DNA of 9,751 nucleotides from Prevotella sp. UBA3294 (lineage in GTDB: Bacteria; Bacteroidota; Bacteroidia; Bacteroidales; Bacteroidaceae). How positions within the stretch are numbered: the stretch's first letter is position 1; each line of letters begins with the position of its first letter. Both the position numbers and the translations under genes were made by a program. The notes under the pieces are model-generated. The model had not been told where the DNA came from, made no database searches, and saw only the letters and a list, made by a program, of their open reading frames with translations. The stretch is taken from contig DETG01000089.1 in the NCBI GenBank assembly GCA_002361535.1, forward strand, positions 3,116-12,866, written 5' to 3'. Below, in pieces: positions 1 through 6,364 of this stretch.

Positions 1-898
1 TGATGTACTGGTTGAATCCCCAGTAGCCTAAGTTCGTGAGCCATACACCACCCACCACGGCGGCGATACCCGGCACGTTGGCGAAGGCACTGGCATTATG
101 ACTCTCCTGGATAACCAAGTGGAAGTGCACATCCTGAGCGTGAACGCCCGTCGTCATGTCATTATAAACCTGTCCTAAGGCACCTAACGCATCGGTTCCC
201 AGGATCAATCCCATCTCTTTCAGGGCTACGTAAGCGGTGATCAAACCACCACCTACTAAGAAGGTCACCTGCATCACGTCAGTCCAGGCCACAGAGGCCA
301 GACCGCCGTAGATTGAATAGATACCGGCGATGACAAACAAGCCGAGGATGATCAGCATACGCATCGAGATCTCTATGCCGAAGATGCTCACGGCCAAACC
401 CTGCAGACCTAAGATCTGCTCGATGGCCAAAGCACCTAACCATGCCACTGAGGTAAGGTTCACAAAAACATAGAGGAACAACCAGAGGATTGAGAATGCC
501 AGTCCCACACCGTCGTTATAACGCTCACGCAGGAACTGCGGGATGGTGAAGATCTTACGGTCGAGCATCACAGGCAGGAGGAACTTACCGATCACTACCA
601 GTGTCACGGCGGCCATCACCTCGTAGGCGGCAATGGCAATACCGTCGCGGTAGCCTGTTCCCGACATACCGATGAACTGCTCGGCAGAGATGTTGGCGGC
701 GATCAGTGAGGCACCCACAGCCCACCAAGTCAAAGTGTTACCAGCCAAGAAATAATCGTTGGCACTCTTCTCTTTTCCATCCTTGCTGCGACTCAGGAAC
801 AAACCCAAGGACACCAGCAGGATCAGATAGCATACCAGAATCACGAAGTCGATGGCCTTAAACCCAGACATCGCAATGGCTTCAGAAATACTGTTCAT
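1..898 (-). CDS. sglT: Sodium/galactose (glucose) symporter, SSS family, 3' end outside window
   Basis: Inner-membrane sodium-coupled sugar importer of the solute:sodium symporter family. I translated 299 N-terminal residues from the ATG at 896-898; the frame stays open to the window edge, so the C-terminal part is missing. The protein resembles the Vibrio galactose transporter vSGLT closely from memory. Seen: a hydrophobic first helix (about residues 16-36), then NDYFLAG (47-53), WWAVGASLIAANISAEQFIG (58-77), AAYE (90-93), FVNLTSVAWLGALA, SIYGGLASVAWTDV and finally WGFNQYI at the cut edge. N69, Q74 and E93 align with vSGLT N64, Q69 and E88, which contact galactose; the FNQY stretch near the edge is the gate and sugar-contact region. 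vSGLT S91 corresponds to an alanine here (A96). The start lies 37 nt after the stop of the lipoprotein galM, so the two are probably co-transcribed. Galactose and glucose are both plausible substrates; the neighbours favour galactose. Confidence 0.93.
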   Translation of the reverse strand, partial: MNSISEAIAMSGFKAIDFVILVCYLILLVSLGLFLSRSKDGKEKSANDYFLAGNTLTWWAVGASLIAANISAEQFIGMSGTGYRDGIAIAAYEVMAAVTLVVIGKFLLPVMLDRKIFTIPQFLRERYNDGVGLAFSILWLFLYVFVNLTSVAWLGALAIEQILGLQGLAVSIFGIEISMRMLIILGLFVIAGIYSIYGGLASVAWTDVMQVTFLVGGGLITAYVALKEMGLILGTDALGALGQVYNDMTTGVHAQDVHFHLVIQESHNASAFANVPGIAAVVGGVWLTNLGYWGFNQYI

Positions 899-935
899 TG
901 ATTCTTTTTGTCTTTATTGTTATTAGTAAAATAGT

Positions 936-2108
936 TTATTCTTTCACTACACCGAACTTGAAGATACAGTGAGAGTAGTACTTCTCACCCGGGTTCAGGA
1001 TGGCTGTGGGCCACTTCGGCTTGTTCGGGGTGTCGGGATACTTCTGGGTCTCTAAGCAGATACCGGCGTGCTTGGCATAGGCGATGCCTTTCTTACCTTT
1101 CACCTTTCCCTCGAGGAAGTTTCCTGAATATACCTGGATACCCGGCTCGTTGGTATAGACCTCTAAGCGGATGCCTGTAACGGGAGAATACAGACTGGCT
1201 GCGAGCTGCTTCTCATTGCCCTTGCCGTCGTGGTAGCTGGCCAGGCACCAGTTGTGGTCGAAGCCGTTGGCATTCTTGATAGGCTTGTAGTCGAAATTGT
1301 TGACGTTCTTTCCTACTTCCACGGGCTCCATGAAGTCCATCGGCGTGCCCTTCACCCAAGCGGTGTCACCCGTTGTCATATAGGTCTCGTCGGTCGGAGT
1401 GTAGTAGTATGAGTTCACATACAGGATGTGGTTCTCAATGGTCTGGTTGGGATCACCGTTGAGGTTGAAGTAAGAGTGGTTGGTCATGTTGATGACAGTC
1501 TTCTTGTCGGTAGTGGCAGTGTATGAGATATCCAGACTGTTGTTGCTGCGCACGATGAAGGTTACGCTGGCCTCCACGTTACCGGGGAAGTTGTTGTCGC
1601 CGTCGGGAGAGTGCATCGTCAGCACCAAGGTGGAGTCATTGGCCTGGTTGGCATCATATACCTGATACTGCCATCCTGAAGGACCGCCGTGCAGACAGTG
1701 TCCGAAGTTGTTGCGGGGCAGCTGGATGGTCTTGCCGTCGATGGTGATCAAGCCGTTCTTGATACGGTTGGCATAACGACCGATAGAGGCACCGAAATCA
1801 CTCGGAGAGTTCACGGAGTCGGCATACTGTGCCACATTGTCGTAGCCAAGCACCACGTCCTGCAGGTTATTGTTCTTGTCGGGCACCATCAGCGAGACGA
1901 TACGTCCGCCGAAGTTGGTGATGCACACCTCCATGCCATTGGGGTTCTTTAATGTGAAGAGCTTCACGGGCTTTTCATTGATTGTTGTGTCAAAAGCTGC
2001 TGGGTTCAAGCCAGAAGCGGTGAGCTGATTCTCCTTACTGGAGTTACAGGCTGAGAACAGCATGGCTGCCATGGCTGTTCCCATCATCATTCTTGTAATA
2101 CCTTTCAT
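936..2108 (-). CDS. galM: Aldose 1-epimerase (galactose mutarotase), lipoprotein form
   Basis: Interconverts alpha and beta anomers of galactose or glucose. The 390-residue protein starts with a basic and hydrophobic signal (1-20) ending in a lipobox, LFSAC, with C21 as the likely lipidated residue, so it should act outside the cytosol, anchored in a membrane. The residues after C21 (NSSKE) include a Lys-Glu pair that loosely resembles Bacteroidetes lipoprotein surface-export signals; whether it faces the periplasm or the outside is open. The mutarotase domain is complete: GRYANR (110-115), LHGGPSGW with H140, NHSYFNLNG with H211, GFDHNW with D284, EPGIQVYSGN (321-330), and the catalytic base E353 in CLETQKYPDTPN. 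These match the two His, Asp and Glu of characterised GalM enzymes. It sits 297 bp downstream of the DUF4380-like gene and 37 bp upstream of the symporter, which suggests it supplies the transported anomer. It is a paralogue of the signal-less GalM at 5115-6203. Confidence 0.95.
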   Translation of the reverse strand: MKGITRMMMGTAMAAMLFSACNSSKENQLTASGLNPAAFDTTINEKPVKLFTLKNPNGMEVCITNFGGRIVSLMVPDKNNNLQDVVLGYDNVAQYADSVNSPSDFGASIGRYANRIKNGLITIDGKTIQLPRNNFGHCLHGGPSGWQYQVYDANQANDSTLVLTMHSPDGDNNFPGNVEASVTFIVRSNNSLDISYTATTDKKTVINMTNHSYFNLNGDPNQTIENHILYVNSYYYTPTDETYMTTGDTAWVKGTPMDFMEPVEVGKNVNNFDYKPIKNANGFDHNWCLASYHDGKGNEKQLAASLYSPVTGIRLEVYTNEPGIQVYSGNFLEGKVKGKKGIAYAKHAGICLETQKYPDTPNKPKWPTAILNPGEKYYSHCIFKFGVVKE

Positions 2109-2353
2109 TTTGTTGATTGTTTAGAATATGTTATTAATTTGGGTGTAAAATTACACATTATTTGTTTAGGTTGTATCTCTAATTAATATGTTTTATAACA
2201 TAAATATTGTTTCGAAGTGTTATTTTGACACTTTTTAATTATTCGCACGTGGTTTTCTTCTTGTTTGGATTATTGATTTAGCGTTGGAAATGATGGGAAA
2301 GATGGGAGAGAAGGGAGGAAGGGGAGCGAAGGAACGGGATTAAAATGTGGACT
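2109..2353. other. AT-rich leader region upstream of lipoprotein galM with three small inverted repeats
   Basis: The stretch next to galM is AT-rich and contains GTGTAA, AA, TTACAC (2143-2156); ATGTT, TTAT, AACAT (2188-2201); and AAGTGT, TATTTTG, ACACTT (2215-2233). A purine-rich plus-strand run follows at about 2286-2340. I found no good TTTG and TAnnTTTG pair on the minus strand, so galM may rely on read-through from the promoter at 3344-3375 or use a regulated, non-consensus promoter. Confidence 0.5.
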
Positions 2354-2394
2354 GTCCGCATGGCCCCTCCCAAAGGGAGGGGGTAGGGGCGGAC
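2354..2394. repeat. Nested GC-rich inverted repeat after the DUF4380-like gene
   Basis: An inner stem CCCCTCCC (2364-2371), loop AAA, GGGAGGGG (2375-2382) is enclosed by an outer stem GTCCGC (2354-2359) and GCGGAC (2389-2394). It begins just 11 bp downstream of the DUF4380-like stop. No T tract follows on the minus strand, so it is not a classic terminator. It may be a 3'-end stabilising hairpin, a partial terminator, or a REP-like dispersed element. Confidence 0.75.
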
Positions 2395-2405
2395 TTCAGG
2401 AACTA

Positions 2406-3311
2406 TTACTTAACGGTCTTCCGAACACATTTCAGAAGTTTCTTCGATGGGGCCGCCTCTTGGTCGTAGGGCAGCAGATACCATTTCACTGACCACTGCA
2501 GCGATTCGCCGGGCTTAAGAGATGTATAGGCTCCCTGACTTTCCAGTTCGATATAGCTCTTACCCCTGTTCACATAGACTTGAATCTCTGCTTCTTCGGG
2601 TGCAGGCTGTCCAGCTTTCAGATCCTGGAACTTCTTCACTAACAGCAGTCCGTTGTTGATATAGGCCAGCCATCCCTTACCGTCGGCATTGATCTTGCGG
2701 TTCTCGTTGGCCACATCGGTGGCATACCACGAGATGCCACATTCCGACTTGAAAGGCATCAGGCCTGCGGGGGTGATGCCCTCGGTGGGTGCGTCAAAGA
2801 AGATCAGACCCTCGTTCGGCACACGGGTGATCTCCCAGGGGGCCACACTCCGCGTCTCTTTTCCCTCGTTCTTGATCGAGTAGGTGATGACGAAGGCATG
2901 ATGTTTCTCATCTACAGCGAATGACTTACCGATACGGTAGCCCAGACGGGGCGATACACCACTGGTCAGCAACAGGGCCTCTCCCTGCTCTTCCACGGTA
3001 TAGGCCTGCTTGTCATACTCGGGTACGGGGGGCCAGTTCCACTCTTTCTGCGGACTTGTCCAGAACGTGCTGCCGAAAGTCTCAGGCCATTTCGACTGGG
3101 AGATCACTTCCTTGTCCTTGTATTTTAACGACAGGATCTTACCGCCCGCAGCGGCATCAATCACCATCGTGAGGTCGCCTGTCTGAAGGGTGTAACGCTG
3201 ATTGTCCTGTTTTACGTAAGGTACTGATTGACTCTCCACGGCACTGGCCGCATGAACGGATGCACTGGCGCATACTGCTGCCAGCGCAATGGCTACGAAT
3301 GTCTTCTTCAT
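2406..3311 (-). CDS. Secreted DUF4380-like protein, unknown function
   Basis: A 301-residue exported protein. Residues 1-24 form a signal peptide (MKK, hydrophobic core, possible signal peptidase I sites after VHA at 21 or ASA at 24). C14 is preceded by valine and does not make a good lipobox. The mature part begins YTLQTGDLTMVIDAAAGGKI (about 41-60), followed by LSLKYKDKEVIS, FWTSPQKEWNWPP, APWEITRVPNEGLIFF and, near the C-terminus, SLKPGESLQWSVKWYLLPY. This pattern of beta-strands with Trp/Pro-rich loops reminds me of DUF4380, a family I associate with the beta-sandwich of the galactose-mutarotase-like fold; this is recognition from memory. It is the first gene after the promoter at 3344-3375 and lies upstream of lipoprotein galM and the sodium/sugar symporter. 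A periplasmic sugar-binding or anomer-handling role is therefore an inference. No catalytic His/Asp/Glu set like that of GalM can be assigned. Confidence 0.8.
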   Translation of the reverse strand: MKKTFVAIALAAVCASASVHAASAVESQSVPYVKQDNQRYTLQTGDLTMVIDAAAGGKILSLKYKDKEVISQSKWPETFGSTFWTSPQKEWNWPPVPEYDKQAYTVEEQGEALLLTSGVSPRLGYRIGKSFAVDEKHHAFVITYSIKNEGKETRSVAPWEITRVPNEGLIFFDAPTEGITPAGLMPFKSECGISWYATDVANENRKINADGKGWLAYINNGLLLVKKFQDLKAGQPAPEEAEIQVYVNRGKSYIELESQGAYTSLKPGESLQWSVKWYLLPYDQEAAPSKKLLKCVRKTVK

Positions 3312-3343
3312 AATGATTCCATGATAGTTGATTGTTCTGATTG

Positions 3344-3375
3344 CAAATATACTCTTTTGCTACCACCCCCGCAAA
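3344..3375 (-). promoter_or_regulatory. Bacteroidetes-type promoter for the DUF4380-galM-sglT unit
   Basis: On the minus strand a TTTG (plus-strand CAAA at 3372-3375) is followed after 20 nt by TATATTTG (plus strand 3344-3351), a perfect TAnnTTTG -7 box. This is the arrangement known for the primary sigma factor of Bacteroidetes. Transcription would start a few bases further on, giving a leader of roughly 25-30 nt before the ATG at 3309-3311. Confidence 0.8.
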
Positions 3376-3490
3376 TTCTCTCCGTGATTATTTTCTGAAA
3401 TACAGGTTTCACAAAGTTTCTGTAACATGACGGCACACAGAATTTGAACGTAACAACACGGTTTTCAACATTTGAGAAAGCTATATGCTG

Positions 3491-3513
3491 GAACAAAACA
3501 ATTTGTTTTGTTC
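3491..3513. repeat. 23-bp perfect palindrome, copy 1 (possible operator)
   Basis: Arms of 11 bp, GAACAAAACAA and TTGTTTTGTTC, flank a single central T. The same 23 bases recur at 3557-3579, while the flanking bases differ. It lies about 116 bp upstream of the -33 box of the DUF4380 promoter. Binding site of a dimeric regulator is the simplest reading; a dispersed repeat or RNA hairpin is possible. Confidence 0.85.
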
Positions 3514-3556
3514 TGAAAAAACCTATTACTTGCACCCGAAAAAAGGCCTTTTTAGA

Positions 3557-3579
3557 GAACAAAACAATTTGTTTTGTTC
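3557..3579. repeat. 23-bp perfect palindrome, copy 2 (possible operator)
   Basis: Identical in all 23 bases to the copy at 3491-3513, start-to-start distance 66 bp. Between the two copies lies a 14-bp palindrome, AAAAAGGCCTTTTT (3540-3553). No plus-strand promoter or gene explains either copy. Confidence 0.85.
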
Positions 3580-3799
3580 CGGGAGTCCTTGGTGTTTGGT
3601 TCCGAAATAAACGTTTTTATATACAAATCTCATGTTGATAAATGCTAATGATATGAGACGGTTCGTGTGGTTGATGATAGGTGTTAGTTGCCCATGGGCT
3701 TGTATGAGCAAATTCGAAAAGGATGAGAAGGAACGGATGACGGTGGTTGTCAGATAATTAACCGGTGATCCTCAAGCAATTGTTTAATGTGTGTAGAGC

Positions 3800-3831
3800 G
3801 GGAGATACACAAAAAGGGAGATACACAAAAA
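3800..3831. repeat. Perfect 16-bp tandem duplication at the terminator tail
   Basis: GGGAGATACACAAAAA occurs at 3800-3815 and again at 3816-3831 with no mismatch or gap. The second copy's A run is the T tract of the galK terminator on the minus strand, so the duplication gives a second T tract 16 nt downstream. It looks like a recent slippage or duplication event. Confidence 0.95.
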
Positions 3832-3853
3832 AGGCATGCCGGAAGGCATGCCT
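3827..3853 (-). terminator. Rho-independent terminator after galK
   Basis: Read on the minus strand, a perfect 9-bp stem AGGCATGCC, loop TTCC, GGCATGCCT runs into a T tract (plus strand: stem arms 3832-3840 and 3845-3853, A tract 3827-3832). It begins 34 nt after the galK stop. The stem is GC-rich and the T tract follows immediately, as expected for an intrinsic terminator ending the galM-galK transcript. Confidence 0.9.
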
Positions 3854-3887
3854 CTGTTCAAGTATTATAGGTGTTATTGTCTGTCTG

Positions 3888-5054
3888 TTAACAGAGACGA
3901 CGGGCGCCGTCACCGATCACCACGTCATAGACCTTCAGATCGCGGTTGAACTTTGCCTTGTACTTGGCACGTGCATCAGCGATAAACTTGTCGTATAACT
4001 CGTTCTTCACGAGGTTGATGGTGCAGCCGCCGAAGCCACCGCCCATGATACGGCTACCAGTGACACCGTTCTCCTTGGCAACGTCGTTCAGGAAGTCGAG
4101 CTCCTCGCAGGATACCTCATACTCCTTAGACAGTCCTTCGTGGGTCTCGTACATCTTCTTTCCAACAGTCTCATAGTCACCAGCCACCAGGGCGTCGCAG
4201 ACAGCCAGCACACGGTCTTTCTCACCAAGCACGAAGTGAGCACGTTTGTAGTCCTCTTCACCCACCTCGGCGCGAACTTCCTCTAACTGCTCCCATGTGC
4301 AGTCGCGCAGTGTCTCGAACTTTCCTTCGGGATGCTTGGCTGCAATGGCTTTTACTACGTTCTCGCAAGAGTTACGACGGTCGTTGTAGGGAGATCCTGC
4401 GAGCTCATGCTTCACACATGAGTTCAGGAGCACGAGCTTGTAACCCTTCGGGTTGAAGGGGAAATACTCGAATTCCCGACTGCGGCAGTCGAGACGCATC
4501 AGCTTACCTGCCTGTCCGAAAACGCTGGCGAACTGATCCATGATACCGCAGTTCACACCGCAATAGTTATGCTCGGTGGCTTGTCCGGCCAGTACCATAT
4601 CCCACTGACTCACCTTGTTGTCACCGAAGATATCATTCAGGCCGAAAGCGAAGCAGCTTTCCATGGCTGCTGATGAAGACATGCCGGCTCCCAGAGGAAC
4701 ATCACCAGAGAAGGCGATATTGAATCCCTTCACGGGAACACCTAACTTCTGCATCTCTTTGGCGATGCCGTAGATATAGCGTGCCCAGCTGGCTTTTGGA
4801 CCCTTGGGGTCGCTGAGCTTGAAATCAACACGGTCTTTAAGATCAATAGCATAGGCCATCACGGTATCCTCCGTTCCATTGGCACGCATCTCTGCCATGA
4901 TGCCACAGTCAACAGCTCCGGGGAATACGAATCCGCCATTATAGTCGGTGTGCTCACCAATCAGGTTAATACGACCAGGAGAAGCATAAACATTTCCTGT
5001 CATACCATCGAAGTGCTTCACAAAGCGGCTTCTTACATGATCAATTTTCATCAT
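3888..5054 (-). CDS. galK: Galactokinase
   Basis: Phosphorylates alpha-D-galactose with ATP to galactose 1-phosphate, the first committed step of the Leloir pathway, in the cytosol. The 388 residues are full family length. GHMP-kinase features are all present: the galactokinase signature GRINLIGEHTDYNGG (27-41) with R28 and the sugar-binding E34-H35-D37, the nucleotide loop LGAGMSSSAA (121-130), catalytic base D173 in GIMDQF, and the third GHMP motif MGGGFGG (337-343). R28 and D173 correspond to the catalytic Arg/Asp pair of known galactokinases. Two ATGs stand in tandem (5054 and 5051); the spacing does not decide between them. The leader just upstream is A-rich (AAAAGAAACAAGCTT) with no strong Shine-Dalgarno. 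The gene follows cytosolic galM after 60 nt, without a convincing promoter of its own, and is followed by an intrinsic terminator, so galM-galK looks like a two-gene operon. No galT or galE lies nearby. Confidence 0.98.
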   Translation of the reverse strand: MMKIDHVRSRFVKHFDGMTGNVYASPGRINLIGEHTDYNGGFVFPGAVDCGIMAEMRANGTEDTVMAYAIDLKDRVDFKLSDPKGPKASWARYIYGIAKEMQKLGVPVKGFNIAFSGDVPLGAGMSSSAAMESCFAFGLNDIFGDNKVSQWDMVLAGQATEHNYCGVNCGIMDQFASVFGQAGKLMRLDCRSREFEYFPFNPKGYKLVLLNSCVKHELAGSPYNDRRNSCENVVKAIAAKHPEGKFETLRDCTWEQLEEVRAEVGEEDYKRAHFVLGEKDRVLAVCDALVAGDYETVGKKMYETHEGLSKEYEVSCEELDFLNDVAKENGVTGSRIMGGGFGGCTINLVKNELYDKFIADARAKYKAKFNRDLKVYDVVIGDGARRLC

Positions 5055-5114
5055 AAGCTTGTTTCTTTTGAAATGTGATTCTATTGTCCTAATATAAATA
5101 AGGTGGATGACATC

Positions 5115-6203
5115 TTATTTGATGACACCAAACTTATAGATCGTCTTCTGCTTATACTGCTGTCCTGGACGGAGGATAACAGAGGGGAAGTAAGGACGGT
5201 TCGGACTGTCGGGGAAGTGCTGAGCCTCAAAGCATACGGCACTGCGGCGTGGGAAGGTAGCCCCATGTTGACCTTTGTAGCCATTCTCGAAGTTACCCGT
5301 GTAGAGCTGTATGCCAGGCTCGGTGGTATAAACCTCCATGGTGCGTCCGCTCTTGGGCTCGATGATACGGGCAGCAAAACTCAACTCGCCTTCCTCTTTC
5401 TTGTTGAGTACATAGCAGTGGTCAAATCCGCTGCCGTTCTGAATCTGTTCGTTGTCGGCATTGATATCCTGACCGAATGGCTTGGGTGTGCGGAAGTCGA
5501 ACGGTGTGCCTTCCACTTTCAGGATCTCACCTGTAGGAATGGATGTCTTGTCGATGGGGAGGTAGAAGTCGGCATTGATCTCACAAATCTGATCATCGAT
5601 GGTTGGGGTGGGATCGGCAATACCTGCCAATGAGAAGAAACCGTGATTGGTAAGGTTGATGATCGTTTTCTTGTTAGCTGTTGCCATGTATCCGATGATC
5701 AACTCATTGTCATCGCTGAAAGTATAGACAACGGTCACTTTCATTTCACCAGTAAACCCTTCTTCAAGATAGGGGGAGACATAGTTGAGTACCAATGTGT
5801 TATCACTCATCTGGAAAGCATCCCACACCTGAGCATGAAATCCGGCAGGACCACCGTGCAAGGAATTGGGGCCATCGTTAAGGGCGAGATGGTATTCCTT
5901 TCCATTAAGGGTGAACTTACCATCCTTGATACGGTTTCCAAAACGTCCGATCAGGGTGGAGAGATAAGGCTCTGCACCGCTGGCTGCTGCCTTGATGTTG
6001 TCGTTACCCTGGATCACATTGGCCACATTCCCCTCTTTGTCGGGCACCATGATGGCAACGATTGCTCCTCCGTAATTGGTGATTGCTACTTCGTACCCCT
6101 GATTATTCTTCAGGATGTACAGATCGGTATTCTTTCCGTTTATCGTGGTCTGAAAATCTTCTCTTTTCAGGCCACATAAATTTTGCGTTTCAGTTGTGCT
6201 CAT
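5115..6203 (-). CDS. galM: Aldose 1-epimerase (galactose mutarotase), cytosolic
   Basis: Converts beta- to alpha-galactose so that galactokinase can use it. The 362-residue protein has no signal peptide (it begins MSTTETQNLC followed directly by the folded domain), which contrasts with the lipoprotein GalM at 936-2108. Conserved motifs: GRFGNR (86-91), LHGGPAGF with H116, NLTNHGFFSLAG with H187, GSGFDHCYVLN with D261, EPGIQLYTGN (295-304) and VCFEAQHFPDSPN with the catalytic glutamate E326. These fit the His/His/Asp/Glu active site of GalM. The ATG at 6201-6203 follows the promoter at 6238-6269 with a short leader of roughly 30 nt. It is the first gene of the galM-galK unit; galK begins 60 nt after its stop. 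The divergence between the two GalM proteins in the window (for example NLTNHGFF against NMTNHSYF) suggests an old duplication or separate acquisition, not a recent copy. Confidence 0.96.
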   Translation of the reverse strand: MSTTETQNLCGLKREDFQTTINGKNTDLYILKNNQGYEVAITNYGGAIVAIMVPDKEGNVANVIQGNDNIKAAASGAEPYLSTLIGRFGNRIKDGKFTLNGKEYHLALNDGPNSLHGGPAGFHAQVWDAFQMSDNTLVLNYVSPYLEEGFTGEMKVTVVYTFSDDNELIIGYMATANKKTIINLTNHGFFSLAGIADPTPTIDDQICEINADFYLPIDKTSIPTGEILKVEGTPFDFRTPKPFGQDINADNEQIQNGSGFDHCYVLNKKEEGELSFAARIIEPKSGRTMEVYTTEPGIQLYTGNFENGYKGQHGATFPRRSAVCFEAQHFPDSPNRPYFPSVILRPGQQYKQKTIYKFGVIK

Positions 6204-6237
6204 AATATCCTAAGTTTTTAGTTATTGAACATAGTTG

Positions 6238-6269
6238 CAAAGTAACGAATTTTATTCGAGAATTGCAAA
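6238..6269 (-). promoter_or_regulatory. Bacteroidetes-type promoter for galM-galK
   Basis: On the minus strand TTTG (plus-strand CAAA at 6266-6269) is followed after 20 nt by TTACTTTG (plus strand 6238-6245), one mismatch from TAnnTTTG. The gap equals that of the promoter at 3344-3375. The gap itself contains a 5-bp-arm inverted repeat, CGAAT, TTT, ATTCG (6246-6258), a possible operator. The leader to the galM ATG would be about 30 nt. Confidence 0.7.
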
Positions 6270-6364
6270 TGAAACACCATAAAATAACACAAAGTGAATG
6301 TTAAAAACACCTAAACAGCATTTTGTCACCACTTTCCCACTAAAATATACAATGTGAAAAGTGA

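Larger units (their letters stand above)
3312..3887. other. 576-bp intergenic region between galK and the DUF4380-like gene
   Basis: This stretch separates the two galactose units. From the galK side it holds the galK terminator with its duplicated tail (3800-3853), then about 200 bp (3580-3780) in which I see only a 10-bp palindrome GCCCATGGGC (3690-3699), then the pair of 23-bp palindromes (3491-3579), and finally the promoter at 3344-3375. The small open frames inside it lack family features, and one repeats NKTICFV only because it runs through both palindromes. A small RNA is not excluded. Confidence 0.75.

Noticed and set aside
2215..2237. Plus-strand terminator AAGTGT...ACACTT followed by Ts
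   Set aside because: No plus-strand gene lies upstream to be terminated, and in the minus-strand direction no T tract follows; kept only as an inverted repeat.
3491..3579. Palindromes considered as a minimal CRISPR array
   Set aside because: Only two copies, fully palindromic with a 1-nt centre, a 43-bp interval that itself contains a palindrome, and no cas genes.
3444..3638. 64-codon plus-strand frame in the galK-DUF4380 gap
   Set aside because: Its repeated NKTICFV is produced by the two 23-bp palindromes; no ribosome-binding context, promoter or family similarity.
5103..6179. Two plus-strand open frames (176 and 178 codons) opposite the cytosolic galM
   Set aside because: Both lie fully antisense to a gene with an intact GalM active site and have no family motifs or promoter.
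6330..6363. Terminator hairpin after folC
   Set aside because: The stem (CACTTTTCAC against GTGGGAAAGTG on the minus strand) has a bulge, a G-T pair and a 13-nt loop, and no T tract follows it.
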